10,185 bases of DNA from an uncultured bacterium (GTDB lineage: Bacteria > Planctomycetota > UBA1135 > GCA-002686595): the NCBI GenBank assembly GCA_902826945.1, contig CADEGS010000163.1, positions 1 to 10,185 of the forward strand, written 5' to 3'. A program made the position numbers and the translations under genes. Below are positions 1-6,607 of this stretch, in pieces (position 1 is the first letter of the stretch; every line of letters starts with the position of its first letter). The notes under the pieces were generated by a model. It had not been told where the DNA came from. It did not search any database and saw only the letters and a program-made list of their open reading frames with translations.

Positions 1-1539
1 CGCTGGTACGCCTGGGCGCAGCTCGTGGCGCCGGCGACGGGCGCGCTGCAGCTCGCGCGCGCGCAGCTCCCGATCCTCGACTCGTTCGTCGCCAACCCCG
101 CCGTGCACGCGGCGGCCGTGCGCGACCCGCGCCTGCGCGGCGGGCCGTTCCTCGACCTGCCGCCCGCGCGCAAGGGCGAGGTCGCGCGCCTGGCCGAGCG
201 GCTGCGCGCCGAGCGCGCGCCGGCCTTCTCCTTCGCGCGCGCGGTCGAGGAGCTCGAGCGCCTGCTCGCGGGCGCGGACGGCGGCTCGCTCGAGCCCTTC
301 TACGAGCGCGTGCCCGAGCCGCTGCGCGGCGCGGTCGAGCTCGTCTACGACGCGCGCGGGCGCGCGGGGTTCCGCCTGATCGAGCGCCTGCTCTACGCGA
401 GCCCGCTCTACCAGAAGGAGGCGCAGAGCCTGGTCTTGCGCGCGCTCGAGGGCGACGCGCGGCCGTTCGTGCTCAGCACGCCGCGGCTCGAGGAGGAGGA
501 CGGGCTCGAGCTGGCGCTGCCGTTCGACCACCCGGGCCTGGCGGCGCTGTTCGCCTCGCGCCAGCGGCCGCGGCCGGCCGAGGAGCTGGCCGAGGCGCTC
601 GCGCTCGGGCCCGAGGGCGCCGCGCGGCTGCGACCGTTCCTGCGCGCGCCCGGGGCGCGCGCGGCGGCGGCGGAGTGGAGCGCGGACGTCCCGCGCGTGC
701 GCTACCTCGGCCACGCCTGCGTGCTGGTCGAGACGCGCGCGACCTGCATCCTGGTCGACCCGCTGCTCGGCTATCCCTCGAGCGCCGAGCCGCCGCGCCT
801 GACGCTCGCCGACCTGCCCGCGCGCATCGACTGGGTGCTGATCACGCACGCGCACCAGGACCACGTCGTGCTCGAGACGCTGCTCGCGCTGCGCGAGCGC
901 GTCGGCGCCGTGGTCGTCCCGCGCGCGGGCGGCGGCGCGCTCGAGGACCCCTCGCTGAAGCTCGCGCTCGAGGCCTGCGGCTTCGCGCGCGTGATCGAGC
1001 TGGGCGAGCTCGAGCGGCTGGAGGTCGAGGGCGGCGAGGTGATCGGGCTGCCCTTCCTGGGCGAGCACGGTGACCTGGCCGTGGCGACGAAGCTCGCGCA
1101 CCTGGTGCGCCTGGGCGGGCGCTCGCTCGTGCTCGCGGCCGACTCCGCCAACCTCGAGCCGCGCCTGTACGAGCGCCTGCGCGATCTCGTCGGCCCGCTC
1201 GACGCGCTCTTCCTCGGCATGGAGTGCGACGGCGCGCCGATGAGCTGGCTGTACGGCGCGCTGCACACGGAGCCCCTCAAGCGCAGCCACGACCAGGCGC
1301 GCCGCCTGTGCGGCTCCGACGCCGCGCGCGGCGCGGCGATCGTCGAGCGCCTCGCCCCGCGCCGCGTCTTCGTCTACGCGATGGGGCAGGAGCCCTGGTG
1401 CCGCTTCATCACGAGCATCGAGTACACGGCCGCCTCGCGCCCGATCGTCGAGTCGGATGCGCTCGTCGCGCGCTGCCGCGCCCAGGGCATCCCGGCCGAG
1501 CGCCTGTACGGCTGCAGCGACGTCGCGCTCGGTGCCTAG
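1..1539 (+). CDS. CmlA-like metallo-beta-lactamase-fold protein, 5' end missing
   Basis: The reading frame is open from base 1 and its first codons (RWYAWAQL, before the first GTG at 25) look like real protein, so the true start lies upstream. Counting from the GTG at 25 as residue 1, residues 1-225 form an N-terminal domain without a motif I can name, and about 226-504 form an MBL-fold domain. That domain has THAHQDH (H275, H277, D279, H280), FLGEHGDL (E347), AADSAN (D373) and a later His (H414 or H422). An ordinary MBL hydrolase has His where E347 stands. From memory, CmlA, the diiron beta-hydroxylase of chloramphenicol synthesis, uses H305/H307/D309/H310, E377, D403 and H443. The 72- and 26-residue spacings are identical here. 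I infer a dinuclear metal site, perhaps an oxygenase; hydrolysis is the alternative. No NRPS gene is visible, so the substrate is unknown. MBL fold is nearly certain; the CmlA relation is likely. Confidence 0.85.
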   Translation, partial: RWYAWAQLVAPATGALQLARAQLPILDSFVANPAVHAAAVRDPRLRGGPFLDLPPARKGEVARLAERLRAERAPAFSFARAVEELERLLAGADGGSLEPFYERVPEPLRGAVELVYDARGRAGFRLIERLLYASPLYQKEAQSLVLRALEGDARPFVLSTPRLEEEDGLELALPFDHPGLAALFASRQRPRPAEELAEALALGPEGAARLRPFLRAPGARAAAAEWSADVPRVRYLGHACVLVETRATCILVDPLLGYPSSAEPPRLTLADLPARIDWVLITHAHQDHVVLETLLALRERVGAVVVPRAGGGALEDPSLKLALEACGFARVIELGELERLEVEGGEVIGLPFLGEHGDLAVATKLAHLVRLGGRSLVLAADSANLEPRLYERLRDLVGPLDALFLGMECDGAPMSWLYGALHTEPLKRSHDQARRLCGSDAARGAAIVERLAPRRVFVYAMGQEPWCRFITSIEYTAASRPIVESDALVARCRAQGIPAERLYGCSDVALGA

Positions 1540-1552
1540 TGCCGTCCTTCGG

Positions 1553-1576
1553 CCCATGCCAGCGACCTGGCGTGGG
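1553..1576 (+). terminator. Strong hairpin after the MBL gene
   Basis: Thirteen bases after the stop codon, CCCATGCCAG and CTGGCGTGGG can pair over 10 bp (one T-G wobble) around the loop CGAC. No T-run follows, so a classical intrinsic terminator is not shown. The hairpin may still end or protect the transcript of the MBL gene. Position and stem are seen; the function is inferred. Confidence 0.45.
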
Positions 1577-1612
1577 AAGGCTGGGCGGAGGACTGTCCGG
1601 CGCTCTGGGGAC

Positions 1613-1640
1613 TTGCTTGTGGTGAAAATGGGCTTATTTT
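1613..1640 (+). promoter_or_regulatory. Possible promoter of the AAA ATPase gene
   Basis: TTGCTT (1613-1618) and TATTTT (1635-1640), 16 bases apart, resemble -35 and -10 boxes of a housekeeping sigma factor. They lie in the only AT-rich patch of an otherwise extremely GC-rich window. A transcript starting about 7 bases after the -10 would begin at or next to the GTG start at 1648, so the mRNA could be leaderless. No Shine-Dalgarno sequence is visible before the GTG, which agrees with this. Confidence 0.4.
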
Positions 1641-1647
1641 TACCCAC
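1619..1647. repeat. Imperfect palindrome overlapping the AAA gene promoter
   Basis: GTGGTGAAAA (1619-1628) and TTTTACCCAC (1638-1647) are inverted copies matching at 8 of 10 positions, separated by 9 bases. The palindrome covers the putative -10 region and ends directly at the GTG start, so it could be an operator for a dimeric repressor, or a hairpin at the mRNA start. No regulator gene in the window points to either. Confidence 0.4.
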
Positions 1648-2805
1648 GTGTTCGATAGAGCCCTGGCCCCGATCCTCCGCTCCTCGACGAAGAGCCTGCT
1701 CGTCCTCGGGCCACGTCAGGTCGGCAAGTCCACGCTGCTGCAAGCTCTCGACCCCGATCTGGTGCTCAACCTCGCGCACCCGGGCACCTACCGCGACTAC
1801 GTCTCCCGACCGGAGAAGCTCGAGGGCGAGATCGCCGCGCTGCGCACGGCGCGTCCCACCGTCTTGCTGGACGAGGTCCAGCGCGTTCCGGCGTTGCTCG
1901 ACCTGGCGCAAGTCCTGATCGACGCGCGGCCGAGGGCGATCCGCTTCCTGCTCTCGGGCTCCAGCGCCCGGAAGCTGCGCAGGGGGCAGGCCAACCTGCT
2001 GCCGGGCCGCATCCACCTGCACTACCTCCATCCGCTGCTGGCGGCGGAGATGGGCTCGGCGTTCGACCTCGAGACCGTGCTCGCGAGCGGAAGCCTCCCC
2101 GGCATCGTCGCCGAGACCGATGCCCGCGCGCGCGCGGCGGACCTGCGCGCGTATGCCGACACCTACCTGCGCGAGGAGATCCAGGCCGAGGCGCTGGTGC
2201 GCGACATCGGGGGCTACGCCCGCATGCTCGACCTGCTCGCCGCCGCCTCGGGCACCGTCCTCAACGTGCGCAAGCTCTGCAGCGACGCGGGCATCGCCTA
2301 CGAGACCGCGCGCCGTCACGTGGAGATCCTGGAGGACACGCTGCTCGCGTTCCGCCTCCCCGCCTGGAGCGGCTCGTCCCGGGCGGCGCTCGTCAAGCAT
2401 CCGAAGCTCTACCTCTTCGACCTCGGCGTGCGCAACGCGCTCCTGCGGCGACCGCTGGACCGTCCGCTGCCCGACGAGCGCGGCCTCTTGCTCGAGCACT
2501 TCGTCGCGGGCGAGCTGCACCGGCGGCGCGGAACGCTGTGGCCGGAGCTCGAGGTCTTCTACTACCGTACGCGCGGCGACCTGGAGGTCGACTTCCTCGT
2601 CCAGGCCGCTCGTCGGCTCTGGGCGGTCGAGGTCAAGGCCGCGCGCAACGTCGCGCCGGCCATGCTCTCGGGCCTGCGCCGCATCGTCGACCACGTCGAC
2701 GGCCTGGAGCGCCGCATCCTGGTCTTCCTCGGGGACCGCCCGCAGAGCGTGGAGGGGATCGAGATCCTGCCGCTGGAGCGCTTCCTGAGCGAGCTGCCTT
2801 CCTAG
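1648..2805 (+). CDS. AAA ATPase with C-terminal DUF4143 (nuclease-like) domain
   Basis: This 385-residue protein has the usual length of the AAA_14/DUF4143 family. The N-terminal ATPase shows a Walker A motif GPRQVGKST (residues 21-29), a Walker B ending LLDEVQ (D75, E76) and a sensor-like LLSGSSARKL near residue 102. A central helical/winged-helix-like part (about 200-245) precedes a C-terminal domain with EVDF (D315) and EVK (E328, K330), the spacing of a PD-(D/E)XK nuclease-type core. The family is widespread and patchily distributed, and its cellular role is not settled; cytosolic location is expected. GTG 1648 is chosen because it gives a complete family N-terminus (MFDRALAPIL) and sits right behind the putative promoter. 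Codons end in A/T a little more often than in neighbours, which hints at horizontal acquisition. The TAG stop lies inside the inverted repeat at 2802-2822. Confidence 0.9.
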   Translation: MFDRALAPILRSSTKSLLVLGPRQVGKSTLLQALDPDLVLNLAHPGTYRDYVSRPEKLEGEIAALRTARPTVLLDEVQRVPALLDLAQVLIDARPRAIRFLLSGSSARKLRRGQANLLPGRIHLHYLHPLLAAEMGSAFDLETVLASGSLPGIVAETDARARAADLRAYADTYLREEIQAEALVRDIGGYARMLDLLAAASGTVLNVRKLCSDAGIAYETARRHVEILEDTLLAFRLPAWSGSSRAALVKHPKLYLFDLGVRNALLRRPLDRPLPDERGLLLEHFVAGELHRRRGTLWPELEVFYYRTRGDLEVDFLVQAARRLWAVEVKAARNVAPAMLSGLRRIVDHVDGLERRILVFLGDRPQSVEGIEILPLERFLSELPS

Positions 2806-2814
2806 ACGCATCCC

Positions 2815-2895
2815 TCACCACCCCGCGGCGGAATCGCCGCATCCCTGGCACAGCTCGGCACTTCCCTCCCTCACCGGGTTCGACGACCAGTTCAT
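2815..2895 (-). CDS. Possible 26-residue mini-protein inside the element (doubtful)
   Basis: An ATG at 2895 is preceded by GGAGG five bases upstream, a textbook ribosome binding site. The frame runs 26 codons to TGA at 2815-2817 in the left inverted repeat. The product MNWSSNPVREGSAELC... carries a CQGC (CxxC) pair at residues 16-19. The start codon lies in the 2884-2900 hairpin. An ORF this short occurs easily by chance and I recognise no family; it is listed because the ribosome binding site is the best one in this region. Confidence 0.15.
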   Translation of the reverse strand: MNWSSNPVREGSAELCQGCGDSAAGW

Positions 2896-2943
2896 GGTCG
2901 CCTCCACGCGCTTCGGTCGCGAAGCACCGATCTGCACCAGGTC
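2825..2943. other. Cluster of four small hairpins inside the inverted-repeat element
   Basis: Four short stem-loops follow one another within the 141-bp centre. GCGGCG/CGCCGC with loop GAAT is at 2825-2840. CGACCA/TGGTCG with loop GTTCA is at 2884-2900. GCTTCG/CGAAGC with loop GTCG is at 2910-2925. GATCTG/CAGGTC (one T-G pair) with loop CAC is at 2929-2943. With the outer 21-bp stem they would make a multi-branched fold in either strand's RNA. Short stems are common in GC-rich DNA, so each alone is weak evidence. Confidence 0.35.
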
Positions 2944-2994
2944 TACGACGATTCAGCTCACGAGGTGGTGAGGGATGCGTCTAGCGGCGCGCGC

Positions 2995-4191
2995 TCAGGC
3001 GGCGGTCACGAGTCCCGCGAGCGCGACGCCGGCGTTGGCCGCGGCGTAGAGGGCGAGCGCGGGGACCAGGCGGCGGCCGGCGAGGAGCACGACGCTCGGC
3101 GCACAGGCCGCGCACAAGAGGCCGAGCGCGGGCAGGTAGAGGCGGTAGTCGTCGGGCAGGCGCAGCGCCCAGACCGAGGCCAGGAAGACGAGCGTCACGG
3201 CCAGCGTCGCGAGCGTCGCCGGGCGCAGCGCCGGCCGGGGCGCGAGGAAGAGCGCCAGCGGCAGGGGCTGGAACCACAGCGCCATCTCCAGCGCGAAGAG
3301 CCGCAGCTCGCGCGCGCTGAGCGTCGAGTACGTCGCGGCGATCCCCATCTCGCTCGTGAAGGCCGTCCAGCCCGGGACGGCGAGCACCCAGGCGAGCGCG
3401 GGCACGAGCGGCAGGAGGCCGAAGCCGAGCGCCGCGCCGGCGGCCGCGCGCCAGCGCTCGCCGCCGCGCGTCGCGAAGGCGATCAGCGCCGGCGCGGCGA
3501 GGAACGGCAGGTAGGAGAGTTTGACCAGCGGGCCCGCGACCTGCACGGCGAAGAGCCAGCGCGCGGCGCGCCGCGCGGAGGGCGCGCGCCCGCCGCCGGG
3601 GGCGCGCTCGCCGAGCGCGAGCGAGAGCCAGACGCAGGCGGTGGCGGAGAGCGCCGCGAACGGGTCGATCAGGAGCTGCACGGCGCTGCGCGCCGCGTCG
3701 ACGTGCGCGGCGACCAGGATCGCGCCGCACAGCCCGGCGACGCGCGCGTCGAGGCCGCCGGCGGCCGCGGCGAGGCGCTGCGCCAGCCGCCGCACGAGCG
3801 CGACCTGCGCCAGGAAGGCGGCCGCGGTCAGCGCCGCGAAGGCGAGCGGGATCGAGCGCGTGAGCTCGCTCGCGAGCGCCAGCACGACCGGCACGAGCAC
3901 CGCGGTCGGGTGCCCCTGCGTCGTCAGGTCGAGCTGCAACGCCTCGCGCGCGCCCGGCGTGCCGCGGAACCGGTCGCGGAAGCGCTCGGCGCGCACGCAG
4001 TACTGGTCGATCGAGACGAAGCCGTCGTAGCGGTTGTGCAGCGGGTCCGCGTTGCGCGCCGGGTCGGCGTGCGCCGGCGGCCGCGAGCGCTGCACGACGA
4101 GCTTCGCCGTGCCGAGCGCCAGCGTGGCCAGCGCGCACAGCGCGAGCAGGAGCGCGAGCGCGCGGGCCGACGGTGCGCCGGGGGCGCTCAT
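2995..4191 (-). CDS. Polytopic membrane protein, possible GT-C type glycosyltransferase
   Basis: The 398-residue protein has about ten hydrophobic segments (roughly 10-30, 96-112, 114-134, 150-165, 172-193, 212-241, 249-272, 295-316, 322-344, 349-371, 374-396). A hydrophilic loop at about 31-93 follows the first one and contains YDGFVSIDQYC. The layout (long acidic first loop, then HPTAV entering a membrane helix, and a late DDYRLYLPALGLL segment) resembles GT-C enzymes that use polyprenyl-phosphate sugars, but I see no diagnostic motif. The ATG at 4191 gives a clean N-terminal membrane anchor; no clear Shine-Dalgarno precedes it. It lies 58 bases after the last exporter permease on the same strand and may be the tail of that operon. 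Its 3' end abuts the inverted-repeat element. Reality of the gene is well supported by the hydropathy; function is a guess. Confidence 0.75.
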   Translation of the reverse strand: MSAPGAPSARALALLLALCALATLALGTAKLVVQRSRPPAHADPARNADPLHNRYDGFVSIDQYCVRAERFRDRFRGTPGAREALQLDLTTQGHPTAVLVPVVLALASELTRSIPLAFAALTAAAFLAQVALVRRLAQRLAAAAGGLDARVAGLCGAILVAAHVDAARSAVQLLIDPFAALSATACVWLSLALGERAPGGGRAPSARRAARWLFAVQVAGPLVKLSYLPFLAAPALIAFATRGGERWRAAAGAALGFGLLPLVPALAWVLAVPGWTAFTSEMGIAATYSTLSARELRLFALEMALWFQPLPLALFLAPRPALRPATLATLAVTLVFLASVWALRLPDDYRLYLPALGLLCAACAPSVVLLAGRRLVPALALYAAANAGVALAGLVTAA

Positions 4192-4249
4192 CGCGCGGGG
4201 CGCGCGCCAGGGCCGCGTCGCGCGCCGGCGGCCGTGCGAGCGCTCGCCG

Positions 4250-5416
4250 TCACCCTCGCCGCAAGGCCTGCGTCGGGCGCAGGCGCGCGGCGCGCCAGGC
4301 CGGGATCGTGCCGCCGAGGAAGCCCAGGGCGAGCGAGAAGGCCACGGCGGCGAGCAAGACCGGCGGCGTGACGCGGAAGGCGAACGCGACCTCGGTGAAG
4401 GTCTGGAAGTTCGTCGTGCCGGTGCGGATGCCGTTCAGCGGCAGCACGAAGAGCCAGCCCGCCAGCCCGCCGAGCAGGCCGAGCAGCAGCGCCTCGAACA
4501 GGAACGAGACGAAGATCGCCAGCGGCCGGAAGCCGGTGGCGGTCAGGATGCCGATCTCGTGCGTGCGCGCGGCGATCGCGGCCAGCATCGTGTTCGTCGC
4601 CGTGAAGACGGCCGCCACGCCCATGATCACGCCCAGGATCCCGCTCAGGACGACCAGGAAGCCGGACAGGAACTCGGTCTGCGAGACGAGGTAGGCGCGC
4701 TCGGTCTTGACCGACGTCGGCGTCTGCTCGTCGTCGCGCAGGCGCTGGTCGAGCGCCTCGACGTCCGTCCCCGGCCGCAGCCGCGCCAGCACGCTGTTCG
4801 GCCCGAAGCGGTCCATGGCCTCGAGCATGCGGTCGAAGTCGGCCCAGATCTCGGAGGCCTGCGGGCCGTCGGTCTCGAAGATCCCCACGACGCGGAAGGG
4901 CGTGACGTTGATCTGGACGACGTCGCCCACCGTGCAGCCCCGGATGCGCTCGACCAGGCTGCGGCCGACGATCATCTCGTCGCTGCCGGGCGTGAAGCGC
5001 CGGCCCTCGACCAGGCGCACGTCGTCGCCGCGGATGGCGAACGTCGCGGGCTGCACGCCGCGCAGCGGCACGTTCGTCTCGCCGCCGGTGCGCTTCTCGA
5101 GGCGCACCGCCATGTAGCACTCCATGCCGGCCAGCGGCTGGCCGTCCTCGCCGACCGCGATCTCGGGCGTGCCCTTGACCAGGCGCAGCGCCGCGTCGCG
5201 CTGGAAGGCGCTCACGCCCTCGCTGGTCGCGCCCGGGCGCAGGAAGATCGCGACGTCGTCGCGACCGCCCTGACGGAAGAGCGAGGCGAAGCCCTGCTGC
5301 AGGGCGAGCACGCCCGACACCGCCGCCACCGTGGCGCCGATGCCGAGCACGGTCAGGAGCGTCGCGCTCTTGCGGACGAACAGGTTGCGCAGGGCGTAGG
5401 TGGCGGGCAGCAGCAT
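4250..5416 (-). CDS. ABC transporter permease, FtsX/MacB type (second permease)
   Basis: The 388 residues show the MacB/FtsX plan: a short cytosolic start, TM1 at about 17-40, a large periplasmic domain (about 41-248), then TM2 (250-276), TM3 (298-327) and TM4 (350-372). THEIGILTATGF (285-296) is the family's cytosolic segment contacting the ATPase, and the C-terminus IPAWRAARLRPTQALR (371-386) is typical. Such permeases do not carry substrate through a channel but transmit ATPase movement to the periplasm (mechanotransmission). The ATG at 5416 is three bases after the stop of the preceding permease, and its ribosome site GGAG lies six bases before the ATG, inside the end of that gene, so translation is probably coupled. 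It differs clearly from its partner permease in sequence, suggesting a heterodimer. Substrate unknown. Confidence 0.93.
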   Translation of the reverse strand: MLLPATYALRNLFVRKSATLLTVLGIGATVAAVSGVLALQQGFASLFRQGGRDDVAIFLRPGATSEGVSAFQRDAALRLVKGTPEIAVGEDGQPLAGMECYMAVRLEKRTGGETNVPLRGVQPATFAIRGDDVRLVEGRRFTPGSDEMIVGRSLVERIRGCTVGDVVQINVTPFRVVGIFETDGPQASEIWADFDRMLEAMDRFGPNSVLARLRPGTDVEALDQRLRDDEQTPTSVKTERAYLVSQTEFLSGFLVVLSGILGVIMGVAAVFTATNTMLAAIAARTHEIGILTATGFRPLAIFVSFLFEALLLGLLGGLAGWLFVLPLNGIRTGTTNFQTFTEVAFAFRVTPPVLLAAVAFSLALGFLGGTIPAWRAARLRPTQALRRG

Positions 5417-5419
5417 GGG

Positions 5420-6592
5420 TCACTCCGTCGCGCCGAGCGCGTCGATGCAGCGCAGCCGCGCCGTGGTCCAGGCCGGCAGCAGGCCGGCGACGAGCCCCAC
5501 GCCGAGCGTGACGGCCACGCCCAGCGCGACGGTCTGCGGCAGCACGGCGTAGCCCGGGAAGGTCGTGCCCAGTGCCTTGGTCAGGCTCGGCTCGAGCGCC
5601 TTCGCCAGGAACACGCCGATCCCGCCGCCGACCGCGCACAGGAAGAGCCCCTGCGCGACGAGCAGCACCGCGGTCCAGGCGTCGGTGAAGCCGAGCGCCT
5701 TCAGGATGCCGATCTCGCGCACCTGCTCGCGCGCGCTCATCAGCATCGTGTTGACCGTCGCCAGCAGGATGGCCGCCAGCACCGCGCCGCCGATCGCGCT
5801 CAGGAAGAACGGCACGCTGCCGAGCATCGACACGAACTGCTTCTGGAACTCGGCCTCGGTGGTGGACTGCACGCGCTGCGGGCCGTTGGCGTAGAGCGCG
5901 TCGATGTCGCTCATCACCGCTTGCGCCTCGGCGTCGGGCGCGAGCAGCAGGATGTAGATGCCGACGCCGGGCGTGCCGGTGACGCCCTGCTCGACCGTCT
6001 TCTCGAAGTAGTCCCAGTGGAAGAGGAGGGTCGTCTCGTCGAAGCTCGCCTGCGTCGACTCGTAGATCGCGCTCACCCGGAACTCCCAGGGCACGTCCGG
6101 GCCGTCGGGGTGGGGGAAGATCGTGGGGATCAAGGGCACCGTGTCGCCGATCTTCCAGCCGTAGCGGCGCGCCAGCGCGGCGCCGATCAAGCAGCCGCGG
6201 CGCTCGTCGAGGAAGCCCTGCGCGCTGCCATCGACGATCCGCACCTCGGGGTACATCTCGAAGAAGGTCTCGGGCGAGATCGCGAACTGCGGGAACTGGT
6301 TGCGCGGCTCCTGGTAGTAGCCCCCGAACCACTGCCACTTCGAGACCAGCGCGACGCCGGGCACGCTCGCGATGCGGCTCTCGTAGGCGAGCGGCAGGTC
6401 CACGAAGAGGCTGACCGCCGACTGCACGATGATGCGCCGCGCGCTCGCGACCTGCGCGCCGGCGCCGATCGTCGTGATCAGCGAGCGCAGCGTGCACAGG
6501 AGCAAGAGCGCGATCGCGAGCGACGCCACCGTCAGGAGCGTGCGGATCTTGTGGCGCAGGAGGTTGCGCAGCACCAGGCGCAGGAAGTCCAT
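5420..6592 (-). CDS. ABC transporter permease, FtsX/MacB type (first permease)
   Basis: This 390-residue inner-membrane protein has TM1 at about 18-40, a long periplasmic domain (about 41-256), TM2 at 258-282, TM3 at 305-330 and TM4 at 352-373. The coupling motif REIGILKALGF (292-302) follows TM2, and LPAWTTARLRCIDALG ends the protein, both hallmarks of the family. The periplasmic domain is rich in aromatic residues (for example WQWFGGYY at about 86-93), unlike that of the neighbouring permease, so the two are probably non-equivalent halves of one transporter. The start ATG at 6592 is 15 bases after the ATPase stop. GAGGAG lies 11 bases upstream of the ATG, a slightly long spacing, and overlaps the ATPase stop. 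It acts with the ATPase and adaptor encoded just upstream. Confidence 0.93.
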   Translation of the reverse strand: MDFLRLVLRNLLRHKIRTLLTVASLAIALLLLCTLRSLITTIGAGAQVASARRIIVQSAVSLFVDLPLAYESRIASVPGVALVSKWQWFGGYYQEPRNQFPQFAISPETFFEMYPEVRIVDGSAQGFLDERRGCLIGAALARRYGWKIGDTVPLIPTIFPHPDGPDVPWEFRVSAIYESTQASFDETTLLFHWDYFEKTVEQGVTGTPGVGIYILLLAPDAEAQAVMSDIDALYANGPQRVQSTTEAEFQKQFVSMLGSVPFFLSAIGGAVLAAILLATVNTMLMSAREQVREIGILKALGFTDAWTAVLLVAQGLFLCAVGGGIGVFLAKALEPSLTKALGTTFPGYAVLPQTVALGVAVTLGVGLVAGLLPAWTTARLRCIDALGATE

Positions 6593-6607
6593 GGGTCGCT
6601 TCGCTCC

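Larger units (their letters stand above)
2802..2984. mobile_element. MITE-like element: perfect 21-bp inverted repeats around 141 bp
   Basis: Bases 2802-2822 (beginning CTAGACGCATCCC) are the exact reverse complement of 2964-2984 (ending GGGATGCGTCTAG), 21 of 21 matches. The match stops at both edges. Each end carries CTAG, so the unit can also be read as a 175-bp element (2806-2980) with 17-bp terminal repeats between 4-bp CTAG copies. IS5-family transposases duplicate YTAR sites such as CTAG, which makes a non-autonomous relative conceivable. The left CTAG includes the AAA gene's TAG stop, so an insertion there would leave the protein intact. The unit fills the space between two convergent genes; a long-stem RNA acting as a terminator or mRNA end is the main alternative. 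No transposase is in the window. Confidence 0.5.

Noticed and set aside
1536..2805. CTAG at the stop codons of both the MBL and AAA genes as a target duplication around the AAA gene
   Set aside because: Four bases only, there is no inverted repeat at the left end, and a hairpin lies just inside the left CTAG. Not enough to claim an insertion boundary.
2876..2883. GGGTTCGA, resembling a tRNA T-loop
   Set aside because: No acceptor, D or anticodon arms can be formed around it.
4236..4247. 12-bp perfect palindrome GCGAGCGCTCGC after the last permease gene
   Set aside because: It has no loop and similar GC-rich palindromic words are common in this composition; no evidence of a site.
2965..4371. 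468-codon Arg/Glu/Gly-rich frame on the plus strand
   Set aside because: Shadow of the membrane-protein gene on the minus strand, whose hydropathy pattern is clearly that of a real protein.
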